Source: CBIFWW01 sp966186435 (GTDB lineage: Bacteria > Pseudomonadota > Gammaproteobacteria > Enterobacterales > Enterobacteriaceae). Taken from it: DNA of 28,209 nt. Below, one piece after another: positions 15,335 to 24,061 of this stretch; the stretch's first letter is position 1; each line of letters begins with the position of its first letter. A model generated the notes under the pieces. It worked only from the letters and a program-made list of their open reading frames with translations, did no database searches and was not told the origin of the DNA. The translations under genes and the position numbers were made by a program. Where the stretch lies: assembly GCA_966186435.1 (NCBI GenBank), contig CBIFWW010000027.1, positions 1-28,209 of the forward strand, written 5' to 3'.

Positions 15335-15402
15335 AATACCCCGAGTACGTCAGGTTGCAGGCAGGCGCTAACGCCCCCGCAGCCTGATGATTGACGGGTG
15401 TA
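15335..15402. repeat. Palindromic extragenic repeat, short form
   Basis: The ends AATACCCCGAG...CAGGTTGCAG and GCAGCCTGATGATTGACGGG resemble the ends of the repeat at 12394-12587, but almost the whole interior is missing. The remainder folds as TCAGGTTGC / GCAGCCTGA with an inner GGCG-CTAA-CGCC hairpin. I interpret it as an internally deleted copy of the same family. It lies between ygfB and the pepP ribosome binding site. Confidence 0.6.
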
Positions 15403-15421
15403 GACTGGTTAAGGAGTTGTC

Positions 15422-16735
15422 ATGACACAGCTTGAGTTTCAGCGCCGCCGCCAGGCGCTGCTGGCAAAAATGGCCCCCGCAAGCGCCGCGCTTATTTTTG
15501 CAGCGCCAGAATCCCCCCGCAGTGCCGACAGTGAATACCCCTATCGTCAGAATAGTGATTTCTGGTACTTCACCGGCTTTAACGAGCCGGAAGCGCTGCT
15601 ACTGCTGATCAAAAGTGATGACACCCATAACCACAGCGTGCTGTTCAACCGGGTGCGTGATAAAACCGCGGAAATCTGGTTTGGCCGCCGCTTGGGGCAA
15701 GAAGCGGCGCCGGAAAAACTCGGGGTTGACCGGGCGCTAGCCTTTGATGAGATCGGTGAGCAGCTCCACCAGTTACTGAATGGACTGGATGTGGTTTACC
15801 ACGCCCAGGGCCAGTACGCTTTTGCCGATACCCTGGTATTTGACTCGCTGGATAAGCTGCGTAAAGGCTCGCGCCAGAATCTGCGCGCCCCGGCAACCTT
15901 AATCGACTGGCGGCCATGGGTTCATGACATGCGGGTGTTTAAATCCCCGGAGGAAGTGGAAATCATGCGCCGCGCCGGGGAGATCTCTGCCCTGGCCCAT
16001 ACCCGCGCCATGGAGAAATGCCGCCCAGGCATGTTCGAATACCAGCTGGAAGGCGAGATTCTCCACGAATTTAACCGCCACGGCGCCCGTTACCCGTCCT
16101 ACAACACCATTGTGGGCAGCGGTGAAAACGGCTGCATCCTGCATTACACCGAAAACGAAAGCGAAATGCGTGATGGCGATCTGGTGCTGATTGACGCCGG
16201 GTGTGAATACCAAGGCTATGCCGGGGATATCACCCGCACCTTCCCGGTGAGCGGTAAATTCACCCAGCCGCAGCGGGAAATCTACGACATCGTGCTGGAA
16301 TCCCTGGATACCGCGCTGGCGCTCTATCGCCCAGGCACCTCTATGCAAGCCGTAACCGAAGAAATCTGCCGGGTGATGGTACGTGGCCTGGTGAAGCTTG
16401 GCGTCATGAAGGGGGATGTTGAAACCCTGATCGCCGAGAACGCTCACCGCCAGTTCTTTATGCATGGCCTGAGCCACTGGCTGGGGATGGACGTCCATGA
16501 CGTCGGTGAATATGGCCCTGACCGCTCGCGCACCCTGGAGCCTGGCATGGTAATCACCGTCGAGCCAGGGTTATATATCGCTCCGGATGCCGAGGTGCCT
16601 GCCAAGTACCGCGGTATCGGTATCCGTATTGAAGACGATATCCTGATCACTGCCGAGGGGAATGAAAACCTTACGGCAGCCGTGGTGAAGAAAGCCGACG
16701 ACATCGAAGCCTTAATGGGCCGGGCGCAGTCATGA
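15422..16735 (+). CDS. pepP: Xaa-Pro aminopeptidase (aminopeptidase P)
   Basis: PepP removes the N-terminal residue from peptides with proline in second position, using two Mn ions. The 437-residue protein has the N-terminal creatinase-like domain (SEYPYRQNSDFWYFTGF) and the pita-bread catalytic domain with all five metal ligands: D258 and D269 (LIDAGCEYQGYAGDITRTF), H352 (HGLSHWLGMDVHD), E381 (VEPGLYI) and E404 (GIRIEDDILIT). AAGGAG lies 5 bases before ATG 15422. Its stop overlaps ubiH by 4 bases (ATGA), so pepP, ubiH and ubiI form one operon, as in E. coli. Confidence 0.97.
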   Translation: MTQLEFQRRRQALLAKMAPASAALIFAAPESPRSADSEYPYRQNSDFWYFTGFNEPEALLLLIKSDDTHNHSVLFNRVRDKTAEIWFGRRLGQEAAPEKLGVDRALAFDEIGEQLHQLLNGLDVVYHAQGQYAFADTLVFDSLDKLRKGSRQNLRAPATLIDWRPWVHDMRVFKSPEEVEIMRRAGEISALAHTRAMEKCRPGMFEYQLEGEILHEFNRHGARYPSYNTIVGSGENGCILHYTENESEMRDGDLVLIDAGCEYQGYAGDITRTFPVSGKFTQPQREIYDIVLESLDTALALYRPGTSMQAVTEEICRVMVRGLVKLGVMKGDVETLIAENAHRQFFMHGLSHWLGMDVHDVGEYGPDRSRTLEPGMVITVEPGLYIAPDAEVPAKYRGIGIRIEDDILITAEGNENLTAAVVKKADDIEALMGRAQS

Positions 16736-17910
16736 GCGTAATTGTGGTTGGCGGCGGGATGGCCGGGGCCACCCTGGCGCTGGCACTCTCCCGGCTGACT
16801 CAAGGGCAGTTGCCGGTACACCTGGTGGAAGCTAAAGACCCGGCGGCAGACACCCACCCGGGCTTTGATGCCCGGGCGATTGCTTTGGCCAATGGCACCT
16901 GCCATCAGCTGGAAACCTTAGGCATCTGGGGGGCGCTGCGGGATTGCGCCACGCCCATCACCCAGGTGAACGTTAACGATCGCGGCCATGCCGGGGCAAC
17001 CACCCTCAGCGCCGATCAGTATAACGTTGATGCGCTCGGCCACGTGGTGGAGTTACACGACGTGGGCCAACGGCTGTTTAGCCTGCTTAAGAAAGCCCCG
17101 GGTGTCACCCTCCATTGCCCGCGTAAAGTCACCGCCTTTACCCGTCAGCAGGATGGCGTAACGGTGACGCTGGATAATGGCGAAGTACTCAATGGCAGTA
17201 TGCTGGTGGCGGCCAACGGGACCCGCTCTGAGCTGGCGGCCCAATGTGGTATCACCTGGCGGCAACAGGATTATCAACAGGTGGCGGTGATAGCCAATGT
17301 CACTACTGCATTGCCCCATCAGGGCCGGGCCTGGGAGCGGTTTACCGCCGATGGCCCCCTGGCGATGCTGCCGATGTCCGGCGGGCGCTGCTCTTTGGTG
17401 TGGTGCCAGCCTGTGGACAAACGGGCGGAAGTGGAAGCTTGGGATGAGCAGCGTTTTTGTGATGAACTCCAGCGGGCATTCGGCTGGCGTCTTGGCCGTA
17501 TCACCCATGCCGGTGAGCGCCACTGCTACCCATTAGCGTTAACCCGCTCCTCCAGCGTGCTTTCCCATCGCCTGGCCTTAGTAGGGAATGCCGCCCAGAC
17601 CCTGCACCCGATTGCCGGGCAGGGCTTCAATCTGGGGATGCGGGATGTGATGACGCTGGCCGAAACCCTGGCTGCCAGTTTTGCCAGCGGCGAGGATCCG
17701 GGGGCTTATCCGGTGCTGGCTGCTTATCAGGCCCGTCGCTTCCAGGATCGGGCGGCTACAGTTGGTGTGACCGATGGCCTGGTGAGTGTGTTCGCCAACC
17801 GCTGGTGGCCGCTGGTGGCAGGGCGTAATCTTGGCCTGATGGCGATGAACTTTTTACCGCCGGCGCGTGATGCGCTGGCGCACCGCACCCTGGGTTGGGT
17901 CGCGCGTTAA
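16732..17910 (+). CDS. ubiH: 2-octaprenyl-6-methoxyphenol hydroxylase (ubiquinone synthesis)
   Basis: UbiH is an FAD monooxygenase that hydroxylates the ring of the ubiquinone precursor at C1 in the Ubi complex. The 392-residue protein shows the FAD-binding beta-alpha-beta fold at the start (VIVVGGGMAGATLALALS, GxGxxG), the central motif of the family (LVAANGTRSELA, with Asn where an Asp is more common in related hydroxylases) and the ribityl-binding motif LVGNAAQTLHPIAGQGFNLG. It starts with ATG overlapping the pepP stop, and ubiI follows after 13 bases. Confidence 0.95.
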   Translation: MSVIVVGGGMAGATLALALSRLTQGQLPVHLVEAKDPAADTHPGFDARAIALANGTCHQLETLGIWGALRDCATPITQVNVNDRGHAGATTLSADQYNVDALGHVVELHDVGQRLFSLLKKAPGVTLHCPRKVTAFTRQQDGVTVTLDNGEVLNGSMLVAANGTRSELAAQCGITWRQQDYQQVAVIANVTTALPHQGRAWERFTADGPLAMLPMSGGRCSLVWCQPVDKRAEVEAWDEQRFCDELQRAFGWRLGRITHAGERHCYPLALTRSSSVLSHRLALVGNAAQTLHPIAGQGFNLGMRDVMTLAETLAASFASGEDPGAYPVLAAYQARRFQDRAATVGVTDGLVSVFANRWWPLVAGRNLGLMAMNFLPPARDALAHRTLGWVAR

Positions 17911-17923
17911 CAGGAGAAGGCGA

Positions 17924-19120
17924 GTGCAAAGCGTAGATGTGGCGATTGTAGGCGGTGGCATGGTGGGGCTGGCGGTTGCCTGTGGTTTACAGGGCAGCGG
18001 CTTGCGTGTGGCGGTGCTGGAGAAGCATCAACCCACTTCAAAGCAGGCTGCGCTCTCTTTGCGTGTATCGGCGATCAACGCCGCCAGTGAAAGGCTGCTC
18101 ACCCGCCTTGGCGTATGGGATGCGGTGCTGGCGGATCGCGCCAGCGGCTATCACGGCATGGAAGTCTGGGATCAAGACAGCTTCGGGCACATTGCTTTTG
18201 ATGATAAAGCCTTTGGCTTTAGTCACCTCGGGCATATCGTTGAAAACGACGTGATCCACCGCGCCCTGTGGAACAAAGCCAGCCACAGCAAAGATATTAC
18301 CCTGATTGCCCCCGCCGATTTACAACAGGTGGCCTTCGGCGAGAACGATGCGTTTATTTCACTCAAGTTTGGCGACATGCTCAGCGCCCGGCTGGTGGTG
18401 GGGGCCGATGGCGCTAACTCCTGGCTGCGCAAGCAGGCGGATATTCCCCTCACCTGGTGGGATTACAAGCACCATGCGCTGGTGGCGACCATTCGTACTA
18501 CTGAGCCTCATCAAAGCGTGGCCCGCCAGGTATTCCACGGCGAGGGCATTCTGGCCTTCCTGCCGTTGAGCGATCCGCATTTGTGCTCCATTGTCTGGTC
18601 TTTGCCGCCTACTGAGGCGGAGCGGATGCAGGCCGCCGATCCAGATGTATTCACCCAGGCACTGGCCGTGGCCTTTGATATGCGCCTTGGCCTGCTCACG
18701 CTGGAAAGCGAGCGCGAGACCTTCCCGCTCACGGGCCGCTTTGCCCGTCAGTTTGCCGCCCACCGTTTGGCACTAGTGGGGGATGCTGCCCACACCATTC
18801 ATCCGCTGGCAGGGCAGGGGGTTAACCTCGGCTTTATGGATGCGGCAGAGCTGATTGCCGAGCTGAAACGTCTGCATAAAGAAGGTAAAGACATCGGCCA
18901 ACACTTGCATCTGCGCCGCTATGAACGTTCGCGCAAGCATAGTGCCGCGCTGATGCTGGCGAGTATGCAGGGCTTCCGGGAGTTGTTTGCCGGAACCAAC
19001 CCGGCGAAGAAATTGCTGCGGGACGTGGGGTTAAAGCTGGCGGATACCCTGCCTGGGGTTAAGCCGCAATTGTTACGCCAAGCCATGGGCCTGCATGATT
19101 TACCCGACTGGTTGCGTTAA
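17924..19120 (+). CDS. ubiI: 2-octaprenylphenol hydroxylase (ubiquinone C5 hydroxylase)
   Basis: UbiI (formerly VisC) hydroxylates C5 of the ubiquinone ring under aerobic conditions. The 398-residue FAD monooxygenase has VAIVGGGMVGLAVACGLQGS at the start, the DG motif VVGADGANSWLR and the GDAAHTIHPLAGQGVNLGF ribityl motif. Similarity to E. coli UbiI is high to the last residues. The start is GTG 17924, preceded by AGGAGAAGG; an in-frame ATG at 17867 would lie inside ubiH. It is the last gene of pepP-ubiH-ubiI and is followed by a C-rich hairpin. Confidence 0.95.
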   Translation: MQSVDVAIVGGGMVGLAVACGLQGSGLRVAVLEKHQPTSKQAALSLRVSAINAASERLLTRLGVWDAVLADRASGYHGMEVWDQDSFGHIAFDDKAFGFSHLGHIVENDVIHRALWNKASHSKDITLIAPADLQQVAFGENDAFISLKFGDMLSARLVVGADGANSWLRKQADIPLTWWDYKHHALVATIRTTEPHQSVARQVFHGEGILAFLPLSDPHLCSIVWSLPPTEAERMQAADPDVFTQALAVAFDMRLGLLTLESERETFPLTGRFARQFAAHRLALVGDAAHTIHPLAGQGVNLGFMDAAELIAELKRLHKEGKDIGQHLHLRRYERSRKHSAALMLASMQGFRELFAGTNPAKKLLRDVGLKLADTLPGVKPQLLRQAMGLHDLPDWLR

Positions 19121-19130
19121 TTTCCCTTCA

Positions 19131-19156
19131 CCCTTTCCCCAACCCTGGGGAGAGGG
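19131..19156 (+). terminator. C/G-rich hairpin after ubiI
   Basis: CCCTTTCCCC (19131-19140) pairs with GGGGAGAGGG (19147-19156), with one G-T pair and a 6-base loop, 10 bases after the stop. It resembles the common enterobacterial CCCTCACCC-type extragenic repeat. A run of A rather than T follows, so it may be an mRNA-stabilising end. Confidence 0.5.
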
Positions 19157-19545
19157 AAAATCCTCATTTGAAAAATTCTAATTTCACACCCGGATTCAGA
19201 TTAGTTTTTGTAATCCGATGAGATAATCGATGTGGTATTTTTGTTTATAAATTTTATAAAATTGTTATCTATGACCGAATTTTGCTATTCACTCATTATG
19301 ATTATGCGGTTGAGGTCGCATTTCACCAGTATCATTCTCTGCTATTAATAATACCCGTTTTATCCATAAGCTAATCTGATACCCCTCCCTCCCTTATGGT
19401 TTGGCCGCCGCTTCAGTGGTAACTTCAAGGCAAAGAGAACGTTTGCGTCGGCATGCGTTGTAATGCCAACCGAGGTTCTTACCCCTATACGACAAATGCT
19501 ATGGCAAGGCCAGGACACGCCCTTGCGACCGTAAATGAGGAAAAG
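19157..19545 (+). promoter_or_regulatory. Long upstream regulatory region of gcvTHP
   Basis: About 390 bases without a gene. The left part (19165-19360) is strongly AT-rich, with CTAAT-type pentamers (for example in TTCTAATTTC and AAGCTAATCTG) as found in GcvA sites; AT-rich DNA here also fits Lrp binding. Both regulators are known to act on gcvTHP in E. coli, but the sites here are inferred. A PurR-box-like site lies at 19433-19448. I find no glycine-riboswitch core motifs. The frame before gcvT is open back to 19453 but unlike GcvT. Confidence 0.55.
19433..19448 (+). promoter_or_regulatory. PurR-box-like operator upstream of gcvT
   Basis: AAGAGAACGTTTGCGT matches the PurR palindrome ACGCAAACGTTTGCGT at 13 of 16 positions, with a perfect right half and an imperfect left half. 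E. coli gcvTHP also carries a degenerate PurR site near its transcription start, as I remember it. This would tie glycine cleavage, a source of one-carbon units for purines, to purine supply. Confidence 0.6.
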
Positions 19546-20640
19546 ATGGCTCAACAAACTCCGTTATTCGACCAGCACAACCATTGTGGCGCCCGTATGG
19601 TGGATTTCCACGGCTGGATGATGCCGCTGCATCATGGCTCTCAGATTGAAGAGCATCAGGCAGTGCGTAGCGACGCCGGGATGTTCGATGTTTCCCATAT
19701 GACCATTGTCGATTTGCACGGCAGCCGCACCCGCGAATTCTTGCGTCACCTGCTGGCGAATGATGTCGCCAAACTCACTCAGCCAGGCAAAGCCTTGTAC
19801 TCCGGCATGCTCAACGCCTCCGCCGGTGTCATTGATGATTTGATTGTTTACTTCCTTTCCGAAGAGGATTTCCGCCTGGTGGTGAACTCCGCCACCCGCG
19901 AAAAAGACCTGGCCTGGATCACCGAGCAGGCCGAGCCTTTCAACATTGAAATCACCCTGCGCGACGATCTGGCGCTGATTGCTGTCCAGGGGCCGAACGC
20001 CAAACAGAAAGCCGCCGCTCTGTTTAGCGAAGCGCAACGCCAGGCCGTGGCTGGGATGAAGCCTTTCTTCGGGGTGCAGGCCGGGGATCTGTTTATCGCC
20101 ACCACCGGTTATACCGGTGAAGCGGGTTATGAAATTGCCCTGCCGAAAGCGCAAGCGGCCCAGATGTGGAGCCAACTGGTGGAAGCCGGTGTTAAGCCTT
20201 GTGGCCTGGGCGCCCGGGACACCCTGCGCTTGGAAGCCGGGATGAACCTTTATGGCCAGGACATGGATGAAGGCGTTTCCCCACTGGCGGCTAACATGGG
20301 GTGGACTATTGCCTGGGAGCCGGCAGACCGTGACTTTATTGGCCGGGATGCCCTAGAGTCCCAGCGCCATCACGGCACCGAACAGCTGGTTGGCCTGATC
20401 ATGACCGAGAAAGGCGTATTGCGCAGCGGGCTGCCGGTGCGTTTCATCGATAGCGCAGGTAACAACTGCGAAGGCGTGATCACCAGCGGGACCTTCTCAC
20501 CCACTTTAGGTTACAGCATTGCCCTGGCGCGGGTTCCCGCCGGGATTGGCGACCACGCCGTGGTGCAAATTCGTAACCGTGAAATGCCGGTCCGCGTGAC
20601 CAAACCGATTTTTGTGCGTAACGGTAAAGCCGTCGCGTAA
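19546..20640 (+). CDS. gcvT: Glycine cleavage system T protein (aminomethyltransferase)
   Basis: GcvT moves the aminomethyl carbon from lipoyl-GcvH to tetrahydrofolate, releasing ammonia and giving 5,10-methylene-THF. The 364-residue protein equals the E. coli length. It opens MAQQTPLFDQHNHCGARMVD and keeps FDVSHMTIVDLHG, the folate-binding region around LDDLIVY-type sequence (here IDDLIVYFL), TGYTGEAGYEIALP, GLGARDTLRLEAGMNLYG and the C-terminal VRVTKPIFVRNG. I chose ATG 19546 with GAGGAAA just upstream. gcvH follows after 28 bases. Confidence 0.97.
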   Translation: MAQQTPLFDQHNHCGARMVDFHGWMMPLHHGSQIEEHQAVRSDAGMFDVSHMTIVDLHGSRTREFLRHLLANDVAKLTQPGKALYSGMLNASAGVIDDLIVYFLSEEDFRLVVNSATREKDLAWITEQAEPFNIEITLRDDLALIAVQGPNAKQKAAALFSEAQRQAVAGMKPFFGVQAGDLFIATTGYTGEAGYEIALPKAQAAQMWSQLVEAGVKPCGLGARDTLRLEAGMNLYGQDMDEGVSPLAANMGWTIAWEPADRDFIGRDALESQRHHGTEQLVGLIMTEKGVLRSGLPVRFIDSAGNNCEGVITSGTFSPTLGYSIALARVPAGIGDHAVVQIRNREMPVRVTKPIFVRNGKAVA

Positions 20641-20668
20641 TGAATGTAAGACCTGGAGAGTTAACGCA

Positions 20669-21058
20669 ATGAGCAATGTACCAAGCGATCTGAAGTACAC
20701 CAAAGAACACGAATGGCTGCGTAAAGAGGCCGACGGCAGCTACACCGTGGGCATCACTGAACATGCGCAAGAGCTGTTAGGGGATATGGTGTTTATCGAT
20801 CTGCCGGAAGTGGGCACCGTGGTGAGTGCCGGTGATGATTGCGCCGTGGCGGAATCTGTAAAAGCCGCTTCTGATATTTATGCCCCGGTCAGTGGTGAAA
20901 TTATCGCGGTGAACAGCGAGCTGTCCGATTCCCCGGAGCAGGTCAACAGTGCGCCTTATGCTGAGGGTTGGATCTTCAAAATCAAAGCCACTGATAGCGC
21001 TGAACTGGATGCATTGCTAAATGCCGATGCCTATCAGGCGCTGCTGGACGACGAATAA
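20669..21058 (+). CDS. gcvH: Glycine cleavage system H protein (lipoyl carrier)
   Basis: GcvH carries the aminomethyl intermediate on a lipoyl arm between GcvP, GcvT and lipoamide dehydrogenase. The 129-residue protein equals the E. coli length and has the lipoylation site Lys65 in VAESVKAASDIYAPVSG, with YTKEHEWLR at the start and WIFKIKATD near the end. GGAGAG lies about 9 bases before ATG 20669. A clear intrinsic terminator follows before gcvP, which should let gcvTH messages outnumber full-length gcvTHP. Confidence 0.97.
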   Translation: MSNVPSDLKYTKEHEWLRKEADGSYTVGITEHAQELLGDMVFIDLPEVGTVVSAGDDCAVAESVKAASDIYAPVSGEIIAVNSELSDSPEQVNSAPYAEGWIFKIKATDSAELDALLNADAYQALLDDE

Positions 21059-21070
21059 CAGCTGAATAAC

Positions 21071-21096
21071 AGGGCCGGTTTTGCTGGCCCTTTTTG
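21071..21096 (+). terminator. Intrinsic terminator between gcvH and gcvP
   Basis: AGGGCC (21071-21076) pairs with GGCCCT (21086-21091), with possible extra pairing in the loop, and is followed directly by TTTTTGTT. It lies 12 bases after the gcvH stop and 50 bases before gcvP, inside the gcvTHP operon, and presumably acts as a partial terminator. Confidence 0.75.
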
Positions 21097-21145
21097 TTGA
21101 TTTCTCTCCGCCCTCCGGGGCAGCACGTTGCAGGAAATACCGCCC

Positions 21146-24019
21146 ATGACCCAGACCATTCGCCAGCTGGAACACAGCGAGGCATTTATTGAACGCCACA
21201 TCGGCCCTTCTGAAACCCAGCTTCAGGCAATGCTTGATACTGTCGGTGCCGGCTCCCTGGATGCGTTAATTAGCCAGATTGTCCCTGCCGATATTCAGCT
21301 GCCCCAGCCGCCGCAGGTAGGTGAGGCCGCCACTGAATTTGCCGCCCTGGCCGAGTTGAAAACTATCGCCAGCCGCAATAAGCGTTTTCAATCTTACATT
21401 GGTATGGGTTATGCCCCGGTACATACACCGCCGGTGATCCTGCGTAACATGCTGGAAAACCCGGGCTGGTACACCGCCTACACCCCATACCAGCCGGAAG
21501 TCTCTCAAGGCCGGCTGGAAGCACTGCTGAACTTCCAGCAGGTAACACTCGATCTCACCGGGCTGGATATCGCCTCTGCTTCACTGCTGGATGAGGCCAC
21601 TGCCGCTGCGGAAGCGATGGCGATGGCCAAGCGCACCAGCAAGCTGAAGAACGCCAACCGCTTCTTCGTGGCGGCAGATATCCATCCGCAAACCCTGGAC
21701 GTGGTTCGTACCCGCGCTGAAACCTTTGGCTTTGACGTGATTGTCGATGAAGCAGCCAAAGTGCTGGATCATCAGGATATCTTCGGGGTGCTGTTACAAC
21801 AGGTTGGCACCACCGGTGAAGTTCATGATTACCGCGATCTGATCGCTGAACTGAAAAGCCGCAAAGTGATTGTCAGCGTCGCCGCCGATCTGATGGCGCT
21901 GGTGCTGCTTACCGCACCGGGCAAACAGGGCGCAGATATCGTGTTCGGCTCCGCCCAACGCTTTGGTGTGCCGATGGGCTACGGTGGCCCCCATGCCGCT
22001 TTCTTTGCCGCTAAAGACGAATTCAAACGCTCGATGCCGGGGCGCATTATCGGTGTCTCCCGCGATGCGGCAGGCAATACCGCCCTGCGTATGGCGATGC
22101 AGACCCGCGAGCAACACATCCGCCGCGAGAAAGCCAACTCCAACATTTGTACCTCCCAGGTGCTGTTGGCCAATATCGCCAGCCTGTATGCCGTGTTCCA
22201 CGGTCCGGAAGGGCTGAAGCGTATTGCCGGGCGCATCCACCGCTTTACCGATATTTTGGCAGCGGGCCTGCGTGGCAAGGGCATCACCCTGCGCCATAAC
22301 AGCTGGTTCGATACCCTGTGTGTGGAAGTGGCAGACAAAGCTGAGGTGCTGAACCGCGCCCTGGCCCGGGAAATTAACCTGCGGAGCGATATCCTCAACG
22401 CCGTGGGCATCACCCTTAATGAAACCACCACCCGTGCCGATGTTGCTGCACTGTTTGATGTGCTGCTGGGCGAAGGCCACGGGCTGGATATTGATAACCT
22501 GGATAAAGAGGTCGCCCTCGACAGCCGCGCCATCCCGGCGGCCATGCTGCGTGACGATCAGATCTTGGCCCATCCGGTATTCAACCGCTACCACAGCGAA
22601 ACCGAGATGATGCGCTACATGCACAGCCTGGAGCGTAAAGATCTGGCGTTGAATCAGGCGATGATCCCCCTTGGCTCCTGCACTATGAAGCTGAACGCCG
22701 CAGCGGAAATGATCCCGATTACTTGGCCTGAGTTTGCTGAACTGCACCCGTTCTGCCCGCCGGATCAGGCCGAAGGCTACCGCATGATGATAAGCCAGCT
22801 GTCCGAGTGGCTGGTTAAACTCACTGGATATGACGCGCTCTGTATGCAGCCGAACTCCGGTGCCCAGGGTGAATACGCCGGGCTGCTGGCTATTTCCCGC
22901 TACCACGCCAACCGCAATCAGCCCGAGCGTAATATCTGCCTGATCCCAAGCTCCGCCCACGGCACCAACCCGGCTTCTGCGCAAATGGCGGGGATGGACG
23001 TGGTGGTAGTGGCCTGTGACAAACAGGGCAACATTGATCTTGCCGACCTGCGCGCCAAGGCCGAGCAGACCGGTGACAAGCTCTCCTGCATTATGGTGAC
23101 CTATCCGTCCACCCACGGGGTTTACGAAGAAACCATCCGTGAAGTGTGCGAAATCGTGCACCAATACGGCGGCCAGGTTTATCTGGACGGTGCCAATATG
23201 AACGCCCAAGTGGGCATTACTACCCCAGGCTTTATCGGGGCTGATGTTTCCCACCTTAACCTACACAAAACCTTCTGTATTCCCCACGGCGGCGGTGGCC
23301 CTGGCATGGGGCCAATTGGCGTCAAAGCGCACCTGGCACCGTTTGTACCGGGCCACAGTGTGGTGCAGATTGAAGAGATGCTGACCACCCAGGGCGCGGT
23401 ATCTGCCGCACCATTTGGTAGCGCCTCTATTCTGCCGATCAGCTGGATGTATATCAGCATGATGGGTGCCAATGGCCTGAAGCGCGCCAGCCAGGTGGCT
23501 ATCCTTAATGCCAACTATATCGCCACCCGTTTGCAATCCGCCTACCCGGTGCTGTACGCCGGGCGCGATGCTCGCGTGGCCCACGAATGCATTCTCGATA
23601 TTCGTCCGCTGAAAGAAGCCACGGGCATCAGTGAGCTGGATATCGCTAAGCGCTTGATTGACTATGGTTTCCATGCCCCGACTATGTCCTTCCCGGTGGC
23701 GGGTACTTTGATGGTGGAGCCAACGGAATCAGAAAGTAAGGCCGAGCTGGATCGCTTTATCGACGCGATGCTGGCTATCCGGGTGGAGATCGATCGCGTA
23801 GCCGCCGGGGAGTGGCCGCTGGCCGATAACCCGCTGGTTAACGCCCCGCATATCCAGCAGGAGCTGGTGGCGGAATGGGCGCATCCTTACAGCCGTGAGC
23901 TGGCGGTGTTCCCGGCGGGTTCTGCCAATAAATATTGGGCAACGGTGAAACGCTTGGATGATGTTTACGGTGACCGTAATCTGTTTTGCTCATGTGTGCC
24001 GATGAGTGAATATGCCTGA
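21146..24019 (+). CDS. gcvP: Glycine dehydrogenase (decarboxylating), P protein
   Basis: GcvP decarboxylates glycine with PLP and passes the aminomethyl group to lipoyl-GcvH. The 957-residue protein equals E. coli GcvP and contains both tandem aminotransferase-like halves. The N-terminal half starts with SEAFIERHIGPSETQLQAML. The C-terminal half holds the PLP-binding Lys708 in SHLNLHKTFCIPHGGGGPGM and the glycine-rich loop after it. I chose ATG 21146, with AGGAAA about 9 bases upstream; an in-frame start at 21128 is unlikely. It is the last gene of gcvTHP and ends at a strong terminator, facing hemW. An antisense frame of 486 codons inside it is a composition effect. Confidence 0.97.
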   Translation: MTQTIRQLEHSEAFIERHIGPSETQLQAMLDTVGAGSLDALISQIVPADIQLPQPPQVGEAATEFAALAELKTIASRNKRFQSYIGMGYAPVHTPPVILRNMLENPGWYTAYTPYQPEVSQGRLEALLNFQQVTLDLTGLDIASASLLDEATAAAEAMAMAKRTSKLKNANRFFVAADIHPQTLDVVRTRAETFGFDVIVDEAAKVLDHQDIFGVLLQQVGTTGEVHDYRDLIAELKSRKVIVSVAADLMALVLLTAPGKQGADIVFGSAQRFGVPMGYGGPHAAFFAAKDEFKRSMPGRIIGVSRDAAGNTALRMAMQTREQHIRREKANSNICTSQVLLANIASLYAVFHGPEGLKRIAGRIHRFTDILAAGLRGKGITLRHNSWFDTLCVEVADKAEVLNRALAREINLRSDILNAVGITLNETTTRADVAALFDVLLGEGHGLDIDNLDKEVALDSRAIPAAMLRDDQILAHPVFNRYHSETEMMRYMHSLERKDLALNQAMIPLGSCTMKLNAAAEMIPITWPEFAELHPFCPPDQAEGYRMMISQLSEWLVKLTGYDALCMQPNSGAQGEYAGLLAISRYHANRNQPERNICLIPSSAHGTNPASAQMAGMDVVVVACDKQGNIDLADLRAKAEQTGDKLSCIMVTYPSTHGVYEETIREVCEIVHQYGGQVYLDGANMNAQVGITTPGFIGADVSHLNLHKTFCIPHGGGGPGMGPIGVKAHLAPFVPGHSVVQIEEMLTTQGAVSAAPFGSASILPISWMYISMMGANGLKRASQVAILNANYIATRLQSAYPVLYAGRDARVAHECILDIRPLKEATGISELDIAKRLIDYGFHAPTMSFPVAGTLMVEPTESESKAELDRFIDAMLAIRVEIDRVAAGEWPLADNPLVNAPHIQQELVAEWAHPYSRELAVFPAGSANKYWATVKRLDDVYGDRNLFCSCVPMSEYA

Positions 24020-24035
24020 TAGCTAATGGGCAGAA

Positions 24036-24061
24036 AGGGGCGCTGCGGCGCCTCTTTTTTT
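24036..24061 (+). terminator. Intrinsic terminator of gcvTHP
   Basis: AGGGGCGC (24036-24043) pairs with GCGCCTCT (24048-24055), with one G-T pair and a TGCG loop, followed by a T-run to 24061. It lies 16 bases after the gcvP stop and 20 bases before the stop of convergent hemW. Confidence 0.85.

Noticed and set aside
19453..19545. 31-residue N-terminal extension of GcvT
   Set aside because: The frame is open, but the sequence is unlike any GcvT, and ATG 19546 has a good ribosome binding site and gives the exact family length.
19157..19545. Glycine riboswitch upstream of gcvT
   Set aside because: The long leader invites the idea, but I find none of the conserved aptamer core motifs, and enterobacterial gcvTHP is known to use protein regulators instead.
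21794..23254. 486-codon open frame on the minus strand inside gcvP
   Set aside because: It is a shadow of gcvP codon bias: the translation has no recognisable domain, is rich in His/Gln/Gly runs, and the plus strand encodes an unambiguous full-length GcvP.
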